NCBI GenBank assembly: GCA_006503475.1
Contig: RSEH01000001.1
Coordinates: 62,001-126,000, forward strand
Length of the DNA: 64,000 nucleotides
Reading direction: 5' to 3'
Source of the DNA: Stentor roeselii
Lineage: Eukaryota > Ciliophora > Heterotrichea > Heterotrichida > Stentoridae
The notes under the pieces were generated by a model, which did not search any database, was not told the DNA's origin, and was given only the letters and a program-made list of their open reading frames with translations. The position numbers were made by a program, and so were the translations under genes. Shown one piece after another: positions 36,566-46,480 of the stretch; positions within the stretch are counted from its first letter, which is position 1; each line of letters begins with the position of its first letter.

Positions 36566-39058
36566 TTAACTCCATGGATCGTCTTCTTCTGGAGGGTTCT
36601 GAGGCGCAGAAGGATGGCTGCTTTGAGGAGCTTCACCCCACGGGTCGTCTGCTTCGTATGCTGGAACTTTTGAGGCGTAGCTTGAAGAATAGCCTGCTTG
36701 GTTTGTGTCGTTATAGTTTCTTACTGGCTCGCTCTTTATGGAGTTGGGCATTGGAGCACTTATTGGAACGGCTTCTGATCCCCAAGGATCTTCGTTTTCG
36801 TAGGCTGGCTTATGTCCTTGATTGGTGGCCTGAGGAGCTGAACTCGCCATCCCTCCTCCCCAAGGATCCTCATCTTGAAGATTTTGTCCATGAGGCTTGC
36901 TTTCCTCATATCCATAATTAGGTTTCCGATCATCATAAGAGGAGTAACCGCCTCGATTACCTCTTTGTCCTCTGCCTGCTCCGAATCCCCTATTTTCATA
37001 CTGTCCAGTATCATACTGGTCCCTATTTCTCTCCCCATACCCTCGACCTGGATTCCCTCCTCGTCCTCGAGATCCTGAGCCACTATTATAGTTGTAACCA
37101 CTGTTATAGTTTGAACCACTGTTATAGTTTGAGCCACTGTTATAGTTTGAACCACTGTTGTAGTTTGGCGAGTTTCCGCTATACCCTGATCCCCCATAAC
37201 CCCTTGAATTCGATTCTCTGTACCCTGAATCGCCACCTCTTCCTGAGTACCCGCCTCGCCCTCGGCCGTAGCCTCGGCTGTTGCTTGAATCCCAGTTTGA
37301 TTCATCTCCGGCTTGATTTCCGAAGGAAAAGTCGTCTTTATAGGAGTTACCTCCACGCCCTCGACCACGGCCTTGATTTGGAGAATAATCATTTCTTCCT
37401 TCACGGTCCCCACGACCCCCACCCTGACGATAACCTCCTCGATTATCATGAGAATTAAAACCGCCTGACTGGTAACCGGAGTTACCGCGATTATCATATT
37501 TGTTATAACCAGAGTTTGCAGAATGTCCAGAATTCCCTCCATATCCAGAATACCCTGAATTAGATGGATTTTCATAGGCTCCAGCACCATAAGGCCTTGC
37601 AGAATGTGAAGGATATCCAGAATTTCCCTGATAATCCCTATTCATATTTGTATGGGTTCCTGGTAATTGACTAACAGAAGGATTACTATACCAATCTTTT
37701 TCCATATACCCTCCATTCACAAGTTCATAAAGCCAATTCGGAACAACTTGATGACTTTCTTTCAAAACATTGATCAAATCATTAAGAACAGGACAAGGTC
37801 TATCTTCGACTAATGCCAAAGCGACTCCAGTATTTCCAATTCTTCCAGTTCTTCCAATACGATGAACATAACTGTCAATACTCGAAGGTAAGTCGAAAAT
37901 AATAACATAAGCCACGTTTGGAATATCAAGTCCTCGAGAGGCGACGTCAGTCGCTATTAAAATCGTAGTTAATTGATTTTTAAAGTCATTTAAAGCCTTT
38001 TCCCTCTCTTGTTGCACTCGGTCACCATGAATGCAGGCACATCGAACGCCTTGACGATTCAGGAAAAAGGTCAGGTCATTTGCAGTCACTTTTTTTTCAA
38101 CAAAGATTAAAATTTGGCCTTTGAGTTCTGCGAGAAGACTCATCAAAAAGTCTTCTTTTTCTCGATGTCTTACTAAATACAGATTTTGAGTAATGTTTTC
38201 AGTTGTTGAACCAACTCTACCCACGCTTAGTTTCACAAAGTCTCGAAGGTACTTACGAGCGATGTTTTGGATCTCAGCAGGAAAAGTCGCTGAGCACATG
38301 ATTGTTTCGCGGTCTAATTTTTTTATAGCTGTTAGGACTTTAACCAGTTGAGGCTCGAAGCCCATATCAAGCATGCGATCAGCTTCATCAAGTATCAAAT
38401 ACCTAACAATATACAAATTAATGACCTGTTTTTCAATAAAATCAATCAACCTTCCTGGAGTAGCAATGATTAAATCCGCGCCATCATACAATTTCCTCTC
38501 CTGATCAGAGATAGAAGCACCTCCATAAACGACAACAACTCTAATTCCAGTCATAAAAGTAAACTTAAGAGCTTCTTCATAAATCTGCACACTAAGTTCA
38601 CGAGTCGGTGCTAAAATCAACGAAACAGGTCTCGCACTTCTTTGATTAACATCAGGAGGTGGTCCATCCTGAAGCATTTTCGCAACAAGCGGGTACAAAT
38701 AAGCCGCAGTTTTCCCTGATCCAGTCTGAGCACAAGCCATAAGATCTCTTCTCAGCAGAGAAACTGGAATCGCGTATTGTTGAACAGGGGTCGGCTTAAT
38801 ATAATCAAATTTTTTCAAGTTCTTCAAAAGTTCTTCATGAACTTCACAGTCTGCAAAGTTCAGCATCTTCGGAATGCCTCCTTCAGATATCTCGATAGGG
38901 ATATCGTAGTACTTCTCGAAATTGATACCGTTTTTGTGGTGGTTTTCGAAGAGCTTCCCCACTGCTCTTTGAGTCACTGGGTCGATCAACCCGTTTCGAC
39001 CGTCTCGAGTTGCCCAGGCAGTGGAGCCTCGCATGTTTTGACCACTGTTTCTGTCCAT
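36566..39058 (-). CDS. DEAD-box RNA helicase, Ded1/DDX3 family
   Basis: 830 residues. It unwinds RNA during translation initiation. All core motifs are present: Q motif (YIKPTPVQQYAIP, about 86-98), Walker A AQTGSGKT (112-117), PTREL, DEAD (224-227), SAT (256-258) and HRIGRTGR. The core ends at about 440. The C-terminal 390 residues are low-complexity: Gly/Tyr/Ser/Asn-rich and Arg-Gly repeats, including five NYNSGS-type repeats, which in this family drive condensate formation. The last 105 residues carry four copies of an acidic-Asp-Pro-Trp peptide (DEDPWG, NEDPWG, ADDPWG, EDDPWS). The start context is TAATAATGG. The low-complexity tail leaves the other frames open for long distances, without support as genes. 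Confidence 0.94.
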   Translation of the reverse strand: MDRNSGQNMRGSTAWATRDGRNGLIDPVTQRAVGKLFENHHKNGINFEKYYDIPIEISEGGIPKMLNFADCEVHEELLKNLKKFDYIKPTPVQQYAIPVSLLRRDLMACAQTGSGKTAAYLYPLVAKMLQDGPPPDVNQRSARPVSLILAPTRELSVQIYEEALKFTFMTGIRVVVVYGGASISDQERKLYDGADLIIATPGRLIDFIEKQVINLYIVRYLILDEADRMLDMGFEPQLVKVLTAIKKLDRETIMCSATFPAEIQNIARKYLRDFVKLSVGRVGSTTENITQNLYLVRHREKEDFLMSLLAELKGQILIFVEKKVTANDLTFFLNRQGVRCACIHGDRVQQEREKALNDFKNQLTTILIATDVASRGLDIPNVAYVIIFDLPSSIDSYVHRIGRTGRIGNTGVALALVEDRPCPVLNDLINVLKESHQVVPNWLYELVNGGYMEKDWYSNPSVSQLPGTHTNMNRDYQGNSGYPSHSARPYGAGAYENPSNSGYSGYGGNSGHSANSGYNKYDNRGNSGYQSGGFNSHDNRGGYRQGGGRGDREGRNDYSPNQGRGRGRGGNSYKDDFSFGNQAGDESNWDSSNSRGYGRGRGGYSGRGGDSGYRESNSRGYGGSGYSGNSPNYNSGSNYNSGSNYNSGSNYNSGYNYNSGSGSRGRGGNPGRGYGERNRDQYDTGQYENRGFGAGRGQRGNRGGYSSYDDRKPNYGYEESKPHGQNLQDEDPWGGGMASSAPQATNQGHKPAYENEDPWGSEAVPISAPMPNSIKSEPVRNYNDTNQAGYSSSYASKVPAYEADDPWGEAPQSSHPSAPQNPPEEDDPWS
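37082..37167 (-). repeat. 18-nt tandem repeat in helicase tail
   Basis: About 4.5 copies of an 18-nt unit (plus strand CCACTGTTATAGTTTGAA with small changes), encoding the NYNSGS repeats of the DEAD-box protein's tail. Confidence 0.85.
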
Positions 39059-39682
39059 TATTAGATTGGATACGCTGAATTTAGAGGGTTTATGGAATTG
39101 CTGACTTTACCGCTAGTGCAGGTTGGATGGGGTGGATAAGGGAAAAGATATGGGGTTTGAGATTTTGGATTTGGGATGGATTTTTTAAAGGATTTTTTTG
39201 AGATAGGGTTTTTGACGTGAAAAGTTGGAATGTTTGAAGGGTTCTGGATTTTTTGGGTTTTTGGGATTTATGGTTTTAGATTTTTTTTTGAAGGATGGGT
39301 TATTCGGAATAATTGAATTTGTGAAATTTGGAGCATTATGGAGGATGAACTTGATTTTCTTGTAAATCAACTTTTCATCATGATCAATATCATTGCTTTT
39401 ATAAAGTAGCTAAAGTCAAACCTCATCATGAAATTTTCCAAAAGATTCAGAATTACCAAATCCTTTCAGCCCCAAACTTCCTAAATCCCAATACCTCCAA
39501 TCTTTTTCAAAAGAAAACTCAACATAAAACCCTCCAATCTCATCTTGATCTTTTACGATATTCAATAAAAAATTCTCTACATAAATTCCAAACCTCTTCT
39601 TTAATTTTCCAACAAAAAAAGTTAAACATTTCAAATTTTCTATTCTCTGAAATGATTGAACTATTTAATAAAACTCAGAGAT
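39059..39682. other. Divergent intergenic region
   Basis: About 620 bp between the helicase and RING-CH starts. The left half is G/T-rich and the right half A/C-rich on the plus strand, so each half is G-poor on the strand of the gene it precedes. A 72-codon minus-strand frame (39416-39634) has no ATG and no intron that would supply one. Confidence 0.6.
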
Positions 39683-40501
39683 ATGAAAGTTTCGGACCAT
39701 CCAAGTACAGAAGTTCATGAAGAGGTTCCTGAACAGCTTTCTCGTATCAAGTCTTCAGATGAGCCAGTCTGTCGAATTTGTTTTGATATTGAGACTGATC
39801 AGAAAATATTGATTGCTCCATGTAAATGTGCAGGGTCTATACGGTCAGTTCATGAAGAATGTTTGAAAATGTGGATCATGTCTTCTGATCAAAATATCAG
39901 TTCTGCTTCTTGTGACATTTGCAAGGAAAAGTTTAAAATGGAGATTCAATTCGCAAGGACTTGCTCATGCACGTTTGTTAGTGAAGAGTGCTTTAAGATT
40001 TTCATTTTTCCTCTTGCTATGGTCATTATTTCAACTATTCTTGCTATTGTAATTCTTTATTTGATTGAAGGGATTCAAGAAGGTAGTCTGGGAACTGAAG
40101 AAAAAGTTTATTTTGCTTTGGTTATTACCGCTTGCATTATTATTTTAGTTACTTTGGCTTGGATCCTTGTTAAATCGATTTTAGCTACTTGTTGTCCACT
40201 CAAGATGAAAGACTGGAGAATTCTCACTCTTCAAAATGCTGCAATCTTTGAAGAGACCTTTGATATTCCCCATGATGAACTGCTTAGTAGAGAAAAGTTA
40301 GAAAGTTTAAATCTGAATCGTGAAAAGTTTAATAGAAGAAATGTTATCGTTCCTATTTTACAGCTAAATAGGGAAAGCTTTGAAAATTCAGCTTTTCTTT
40401 CAAATCATTTTCCTCGATCTGGACCTCAAACTGAGAGACTTCCTGATGTTGCTCCAGAAAACGTGATTCAAAGAATGGCAACAGCAAGGATTTTGAAGTA
40501 A
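39683..40501 (+). CDS. MARCH-type RING-CH membrane E3 ligase
   Basis: 272 residues from the ATG at 39683 (the frame continues upstream but without an ATG). Residues 30-85 form a RING-CH (C4HC3) finger: CRIC, then CKCAGSIRSVHEECLKMW and CDIC. Two membrane segments follow (about 113-140, IFIFPLAMVIISTILAIVI, and 150-178). This is the MARCH family layout: ubiquitin ligases that target membrane proteins for endocytosis or degradation. The C-terminal 90 residues are cytosolic and unassigned. The stop codon is followed by a long G/T-rich region. Confidence 0.9.
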   Translation: MKVSDHPSTEVHEEVPEQLSRIKSSDEPVCRICFDIETDQKILIAPCKCAGSIRSVHEECLKMWIMSSDQNISSASCDICKEKFKMEIQFARTCSCTFVSEECFKIFIFPLAMVIISTILAIVILYLIEGIQEGSLGTEEKVYFALVITACIIILVTLAWILVKSILATCCPLKMKDWRILTLQNAAIFEETFDIPHDELLSREKLESLNLNREKFNRRNVIVPILQLNRESFENSAFLSNHFPRSGPQTERLPDVAPENVIQRMATARILK

Positions 40502-41281
40502 TCATGTAAATATTGAATGTGATAAATTAATATATTCATTATTTTGAGTTAGGTCATTTAGAAGGTTATTCTCTAAGATCTTGATGAATCAACTCAAGGA
40601 TAATGATTTCTGTGTTTAAAAATTTAGAAGGAGTTAAATTTTTAAATTTATTATGTTGAAGGCTGCCGATTTCTTAAACAGTTAAATTTTGTTTTTAACT
40701 GAACTGTGAAATGTTATATTATTGCTCTGGGGCTATTTTTTATATTTTTTCATTATCGATAAGAACCTGGCTAAATATTTGCAAGAGTTTTACAAAGTCA
40801 GAATAAAGTTTGTAATTTATTATTTTCACAATTTTTTGCGATATCCTTGTGATTCGAATCTATTGATATAAAAATTGACTTTGAAATAATCAGAGACTTT
40901 TTATTATGAAAAAGACTTGATCAAACATAGATATTTCATTTATTTAATTAAATCATATATATACGATGAGTGTGACTTGCCATGTATTTTATAATGAAGA
41001 GATATTTATTTAATTTTTTTTGCGTTTAAATTTATATTGAACAAACTATTTTTAGTTTTAGAAATTTTCATAATAATTAATATATTTGAGAGACTTGCTG
41101 AAAAAGATTAGTTCTAACCACTTTATTTACATATATTGCTATGAAATCATGAAATAATAGAGTTAATTCTTGATATTTATTTAATGAATTATCTCCAGTC
41201 ATTCAAGAAATCCACTATTAACACACCTATAAAATAAAATTTACATCATCTAGAATAAATTCAATTCTTACTTAACTATTT
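40502..41281. other. Convergent intergenic region
   Basis: 780 bp, very AT-rich, G/T-biased near the left gene and A/C-biased near the right gene. No gene, tRNA or repeat recognised. Confidence 0.6.
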
Positions 41282-41986
41282 TTATAATTTTTTGCAATGC
41301 ATCATATATCCTATCCTTGAATAATACGTAAAAGAAACATTGTTCGTCAAAGGATTATAAATCCATCCTTGTGTATTTTTTGTAATCAATCCATTATCCA
41401 AGCACATTTTCGATAAAACTTCAGGTTCCACGAATTTATCATAATTATGTGTCCCTTCATCAATAGTATTCAATATTTTCTCAGTTACAATGATCCCTGC
41501 GAACCAAGCATCGAAAGTTTTATTCACCGTGCTAAGAAACAAGTCTCCTTCTTTTTTAACTCTTTTACTGACCTCAGCCATGAACTGGTTCTGGTCATTC
41601 ACGTGCTCGATGACTTCAGATGCTAGGACAAGGTCGAATATGTCGTTGATCTCTGATATATCTGCATTAAGATAAGTCACTTTGTCGAATAGTGAATTCG
41701 GAAGATGACGTTTGGCGATTTCTATTGCTCGATCTGTTGGGTCTATTCCTGTCACGTTTGCACCTAGTTCAGCAAATCTTTCAGTCATGAGACCTCCTCC
41801 ACATCCGACATCTAAGATCTTAAGGCCTTTAAGTTCGTTTCTATATAATTCTCTAAGAATATACTCAATCCTCAAACTTGACAAAGGATGCAAAGGATTA
41901 GAATGATGCCACCAACTATAACTAGAAAATACTTCTTTTTCTTTAGGATCAATAGAAGACATTCTTCGGCCAATTGATCTTAGCAT
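41282..41986 (-). CDS. COQ3: Ubiquinone biosynthesis O-methyltransferase, mitochondrial
   Basis: 234 residues from the ATG at 41986 (TTAATATG context). The N-terminus MLRSIGRRMSS is a short basic mitochondrial presequence. The SAM-binding motif I is LDVGCGGGLMTERFAELGANVTGID, here LDVGCGGG at about residues 58-65; ASEVIEHV and FLSTVNKT follow as in UbiG/COQ3. The enzyme makes two O-methylations in ubiquinone synthesis in the mitochondrial matrix. YSWWHHSNPLHPL near the start matches the family's WWD-x-x-G-x-x-x-P-L region, with the usual Asp replaced by His. Confidence 0.92.
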   Translation of the reverse strand: MLRSIGRRMSSIDPKEKEVFSSYSWWHHSNPLHPLSSLRIEYILRELYRNELKGLKILDVGCGGGLMTERFAELGANVTGIDPTDRAIEIAKRHLPNSLFDKVTYLNADISEINDIFDLVLASEVIEHVNDQNQFMAEVSKRVKKEGDLFLSTVNKTFDAWFAGIIVTEKILNTIDEGTHNYDKFVEPEVLSKMCLDNGLITKNTQGWIYNPLTNNVSFTYYSRIGYMMHCKKL

Positions 41987-42266
41987 ATTAATAAATCTCA
42001 AACCTACTAAAATAAAAAATTATTCAAAAATCTAAAACTTCATGTCAAAAAAACCTTTAAAATCAAGCAATCCAATAACCCTCAACACCCAAATGGCCAA
42101 AAACCACATCCCCTTAATAAACCCCAAAAAAATCCATAATCAAAACCTCTAAATTTTCCTTCCCTAAACTTTAAACCAACATCCTCTAACCTAAATCCAA
42201 ATCTCAAGATAAAAAAAATCATCCGTTTTTACTGTTAATTGTTCAAAAATTCCAAGAATCAAAATA

Positions 42267-43361
42267 ATGGACAAAACGCCTCTTTCCAAAACATCTGAAG
42301 AAAGCCTAGAAGAACGTCTCGACCGAATAAACATCGCTCTTCAAAACACAATGCAAGAAATGGACATATCCTCTCACCACCTACGAAACCAGTCATTAAT
42401 ATCTTACATCCACTCATACACGAATTCCTATTGCAACTTCGACACCCTCGAAATCGACCACGATGTGGAAAAAAGCGAGGAAAACATCGAAGAAAACATT
42501 GAAGAGCTTCTAGTCAGTCTCGATCGAGCTCAAATGCAAGTCGAGGACTTCTGGGGCGAAAACATGCGAAAACTGCCAGCGCCAATCGACGAAGAGACTG
42601 AAAGATACATCGTCAAACTCGAGAAAGAAAACAAAAGACTGAGAAATCTCGACGGAAGACAAGGCATCAGCAAAGTCGACATGAAAAAAAACTTGAAACT
42701 CGAGCAAGAAAGAAAAAATTTCGAAGAACGTTTGTCAGAACTGGACTTTTTAGTCAGTACTTATAAAACAAAACACACTCAAATCACGGTACTTGAGGAA
42801 AACTTGAGGACTAAAGAAAGTCTTCTTGACCAGAAAGAAAAACAACTGAGAGAAACCAAGGCACAACTTGATAAGTCAAAGAAAATCTGGGAGCAAAGTG
42901 TTGTTAATCGAACTGTTAATGCAGAAATTTATCAGAGTTGTAAAAATGTTTCAGTTGAACTTGGAATTGAAGAAGCTCCTCCTCCGAACCTTGCAATGAC
43001 GCCCAATCGAGCGTCGGAGTTGCAGGGACTGCAGCAGAGTCTTCGACTTCATGAGTTGAAGTTTAAAAATATTGAAGATCCTGATGAGAAGTCAAGACTT
43101 GTCACTGTGATTGACCAGATTAAAAATAAAATCGCGGCTTTGAGGGGACAGCAGGTTATGATGCTTTGTAATAGGAGCTCTAAGATCATGACTGATATGA
43201 AAAAAACTATTGAAAAGGAAGTCAATTATGAGGAATATCTTAGGAAAAGTAACTTGGAACGATTTTCGGTTAAGGGCTCGAATAGAAATACTCCTAAAGC
43301 GAGCATGACTCCGAGTTATGGCTCGCTTGGATCGAAAAGATTCCTATTTAGTGATGAATAA
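42267..43361 (+). CDS. Unrecognised coiled-coil protein
   Basis: 364 residues, not recognised. Coiled coil is likely at about 105-220 (LEKENKRLRNL, LEENLRTKESLLDQKEKQLRE) and 245-310. A Pro-rich break (APPPNLAMTPNR) lies near 230 and the C-terminus is Ser-rich. The composition fits a cytoskeletal or ciliary structural protein. The leader of about 280 bp is extremely poor in G on the sense strand (3 G and 21 C in 42061-42120). The start is AATAATGG. Confidence 0.75.
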   Translation: MDKTPLSKTSEESLEERLDRINIALQNTMQEMDISSHHLRNQSLISYIHSYTNSYCNFDTLEIDHDVEKSEENIEENIEELLVSLDRAQMQVEDFWGENMRKLPAPIDEETERYIVKLEKENKRLRNLDGRQGISKVDMKKNLKLEQERKNFEERLSELDFLVSTYKTKHTQITVLEENLRTKESLLDQKEKQLRETKAQLDKSKKIWEQSVVNRTVNAEIYQSCKNVSVELGIEEAPPPNLAMTPNRASELQGLQQSLRLHELKFKNIEDPDEKSRLVTVIDQIKNKIAALRGQQVMMLCNRSSKIMTDMKKTIEKEVNYEEYLRKSNLERFSVKGSNRNTPKASMTPSYGSLGSKRFLFSDE

Positions 43362-43476
43362 TAATAATTTGAAGGACTTATCAAAAGCTTTTTCGATTCA
43401 ATATTCTTTGCATTAATATTTTGGATTTCTTTGAGGTTGAAATACTTTTGATATCTCCATTTATACAGATACCCCC

Positions 43477-44016
43477 ATGCCCAAAAGATCAAGATTCTCT
43501 AAAGAAGAAGAAGAACTAATGAAAAACCTCGTCTTAAGTGCAAAAGGCAAAACAGGTGGAAAAGTCTACTGGCAAAAAATAAAAGACTCCGGTATCTTCG
43601 AAAGACACTCAGCAGAAAGTTTGAAATTCCACTGGAAATTGATGTCCAAGCGAGAAACATCATCAAAAACTCCAAAACAATCACCAGCCAATAAAAAATC
43701 AACAGAACATCAACAAGAAGATGAAGAAAACCAAGAAAACCAAATCCTGGAAGTCATAAACACCCAACTTGAATTCACTTGCGAAAAAACCAAAAAGTTT
43801 GAAGTTTCAGTTTATTGCGGGATCAAAGAGGAACTATTCCCGATAACGACTTTAGGTGAAAAAGCGATCAATAAGCTTTTTCATAAACTTTTTCTGATTT
43901 GTTGTAAAGCAGCAGGTGTTGAAATCGATCAAGAAGTCGTTTTGATGGTTCTTGATGAGCATGATGGTAAAGTGAGTGAAACGATTAGCTACTTCCAAAG
44001 CATGAAATCAGCTTAG
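43477..44016 (+). CDS. Myb/SANT-like protein, possibly RAP1-related
   Basis: 179 residues. The N-terminal 55 residues (RFSKEEEELMKNLVLSA ... YWQKIKDSG ... HSAESLKFHWKLM) have the helix pattern and the H-S-x-E-S-L-K-x-x-W spacing of a Myb domain of the RAP1/TERF2IP kind. A Lys/Glu/Gln linker follows, then a C-terminal helical domain (about 125-179: INKLFHKLFLICCKAAGVEID) that could correspond to the RAP1 C-terminal domain, where a DxHDGKVSETISYF stretch sits in the expected place. That would make it a telomere-associated protein, but the resemblance is weak. The start context (CCCCCATG) lacks the usual A/T-rich string. Confidence 0.65.
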   Translation: MPKRSRFSKEEEELMKNLVLSAKGKTGGKVYWQKIKDSGIFERHSAESLKFHWKLMSKRETSSKTPKQSPANKKSTEHQQEDEENQENQILEVINTQLEFTCEKTKKFEVSVYCGIKEELFPITTLGEKAINKLFHKLFLICCKAAGVEIDQEVVLMVLDEHDGKVSETISYFQSMKSA

Positions 44017-44112
44017 TCTTAAATGGTTATTTAATGAAACTCGAGCCTTTAGGCGAGAGCCTTCTTATCACTTTTCAAAGAAGACATAAATTAGTTCTTA
44101 TATTAACCGTCT

Positions 44113-44712
44113 TCAATGTTCAATAAAAGAAAAGCAGGAATATTTCGACTTTTTCAAAGCAACAGTCCTGAAAAAGAGCTCTTTATGATTTTCCTTTATA
44201 AAAATTGTAAAAAGTTTTATTGTACTGCCCTGGTCAAGCTCGGCGAAGGTCTCAACGGCATCTAAAAAGATATCCAAGTACTTTTCAACGATTTCAACAC
44301 TTTCATAGAAAACTTCTGCGAAAACAACAGATTCACAGCCAACATCGCTGAAGTTCCATAAAGTTTTAAGGATTTCGTCTTTGATTTTTGAGGTTTGTTG
44401 ATAGTTTCCACTTTTACAGCGAATTACTTTGAAAAAAACTGTTTGGTTATCGATAGTTGCTTGGAATTCGCCGGTTGTTTTGATGTTTCGAATGTTTTTT
44501 TCGAGATTTCTGTGTAATGATGAGTCGGACTTGCGGATAAGACTCAAAAAAAACTCGAAACTAAAACCTTCATCGATTACTATCAGAGAAGAATTCTGAA
44601 GAAAAGACTTGGAACCAGGAATAAATGGCTTTTCCAGGACCCAGTCACCTGATTTTATTAGAACGTCTGAGCTTTCGTATTCGAATAAGGCCAGAGTTAA
44701 GCTGTTGTTCAT
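44113..44712 (-). CDS. Unrecognised protein
   Basis: 199 residues, not recognised. No signal peptide, membrane segment or coiled coil. The mix of short strands and helices (FFKVIRCKSGNYQQTS, VVFAEVFYESVEIVEKYLDIFLDAV) suggests a compact alpha/beta domain. It converges with the Myb-like gene at 96 bp. The start context AATAATATG fits the window's other starts. Confidence 0.68.
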   Translation of the reverse strand: MNNSLTLALFEYESSDVLIKSGDWVLEKPFIPGSKSFLQNSSLIVIDEGFSFEFFLSLIRKSDSSLHRNLEKNIRNIKTTGEFQATIDNQTVFFKVIRCKSGNYQQTSKIKDEILKTLWNFSDVGCESVVFAEVFYESVEIVEKYLDIFLDAVETFAELDQGSTIKLFTIFIKENHKELFFRTVALKKSKYSCFSFIEH

Positions 44713-46480
44713 ATTATTATGAAAATGCTTGTTTGATGATAAATTTTAATAGATGGAAAAGTTGGACTTTTTTTTAGGGTGTAGATGAACTTGGGTGTTG
44801 GGAATCAAAAGGATGGATTTTTTTGAATGGTGTTTTTTTTATTTTAGGGAAATTAGGATTTTTTAAGGGTTTGGAATACTGAGATGATTTTGAGTATAAT
44901 TATGTTTTGAAAATGTTTTATGTGCAGGTGAAATTTGTATTTATTTGTGGTTATTTTATTGTAGAATTATTACTAATTTTACTCAAGGAATCGAAAATCA
45001 TCACATACCTAAGCATATATAAATATATTGTTTTATAAAAGAATTATTTATCTTCAAAATATCATTTAATGACTCAAAGAATTAAAGTTAATTAGTAAAA
45101 ATATAGGGACTGTCTGTATCTTCAATATGATATAAGATTAGTTTGAGAAGATGATAATCTCTATCGATGACCTTCACGAGAGAACTGAATAATATTTTGA
45201 GTTTTTTATCATGAGTTTTTATAATAGATATGTGTAATGAAATGAATAGATTAAAGTGTCTGTGATGCCTATTAAGACCCCTCTCCATCTTTAATAATCA
45301 TTAATTGATAATCATACTGAAAAAAATTTAAGAAATCCATTTAATAACTATTCTTTGCAGAGTTGTTTTATCAAGGTATTAGGTTCATAATTTAAATTTT
45401 TATCATCCGAAGTATTGGCCAAGAATTATGCTAGGGAAACATACAGATAAATGTAAAAATTTAAATGATTCTGCAATATTAAATATTATCAATCAATAAT
45501 ATTTTATGTATAAACTAAGAAGTAATGTATGTGTAGAAAAAATTACAGATTGAGCATTATTTATTTCACATAATAAAGTTAAATAATAGCCATCGAATCA
45601 TAATTTATACAATACTATTTATTAGAGGTAAGAAAAAAACGTGTATTTATTATATATTTAGGTATAAAATAAATTTTTATCTCACAAATTCGATGATTAG
45701 GGGTAACTATTCATGCGAAATTTTTCTATATATATTAAAATTTGATTTTCATCAATAAATATAAATGAATACATTTCTTTTTTTATAGAGTAGGAGTAAT
45801 TATCTTATTTTATGAAAATTATCATTTCAAGAAATATCTTTAAAAGAAATTATTTCATTCTTAATGCTTAAAATTTCAATACATGACTTTTTTTTATTCA
45901 ACCATAACCCTGATTTATCGTGTAATTTTGAAGTGCAGATTTATAATTAAAAAAGTACTTCATATTTAATTTTTTTATACAGGCCAGATTAAAATTTTTT
46001 TTCTTAATTAAATCAGTTTTAATCTCATAAATTAATAATTTTTAAATATCATAGAAACTTTAACTAAACTTTTATAATTTTATCTATATTTTCTTGTTAA
46101 AAATGAAGATTGAGATAATCACTAGAATTATTTTTGTATCTTTTGAGCAGAAATTAGATGATAACTATAAATATATTAGCAGTAAAACGTTAAGAAAGGA
46201 TAATTTTATAATTGTGATCAGAACACTAATCATAAAGTATGACAGGACAATATTAATAATAAGATTATTTATAATCCCTACCCAGCCTTATAATTAAAAA
46301 ATCAATTTATAATCTAAACGATCATATAAATAAAATTAATCAATCTCTTAACATTCATCCAATACCAATCAGTATCTCTCATAAAATTCTCACCACATAA
46401 CATCCAATCTACAATTCCCAAATCATACCTTACCCTAAATTCAACTAATCCTTAAAATACTCTAATTTAACACGAAAATT
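44713..46480. other. Long AT-rich intergenic region
   Basis: About 1.8 kb with no gene I can support, upstream of the minus gene at 44712 and downstream of the minus gene ending at 46481. It is even more AT-rich than other gaps. Frames of 66-67 codons (45088-45288 minus, 46094-46297 plus) look like chance openings. No tRNA or tandem repeat was seen. Confidence 0.6.

Noticed and set aside
36760-37590. 276-codon minus-strand frame within the Ded1 tail
   Set aside because: It is a second frame through the Gly/Asn/Tyr low-complexity repeats; the helicase frame is continuous with the catalytic core.
39416-39634. 72-codon minus-strand frame upstream of the RING-CH gene
   Set aside because: It has no ATG, and 15- or 16-nt introns that might supply one lead to stops.
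40845-40870. GATTCGAATC resembling a tRNA T-loop
   Set aside because: The flanking bases cannot form the 5-bp T stem and no anticodon or acceptor arm could be placed.
45088-45288. 66-codon minus-strand frame in the long AT-rich gap
   Set aside because: Its composition is what AT-rich DNA gives by chance and it shows no motif.
46094-46297. 67-codon plus-strand frame near the end of the AT-rich gap
   Set aside because: Ile/Lys/Asn-rich with no motif; likely chance.
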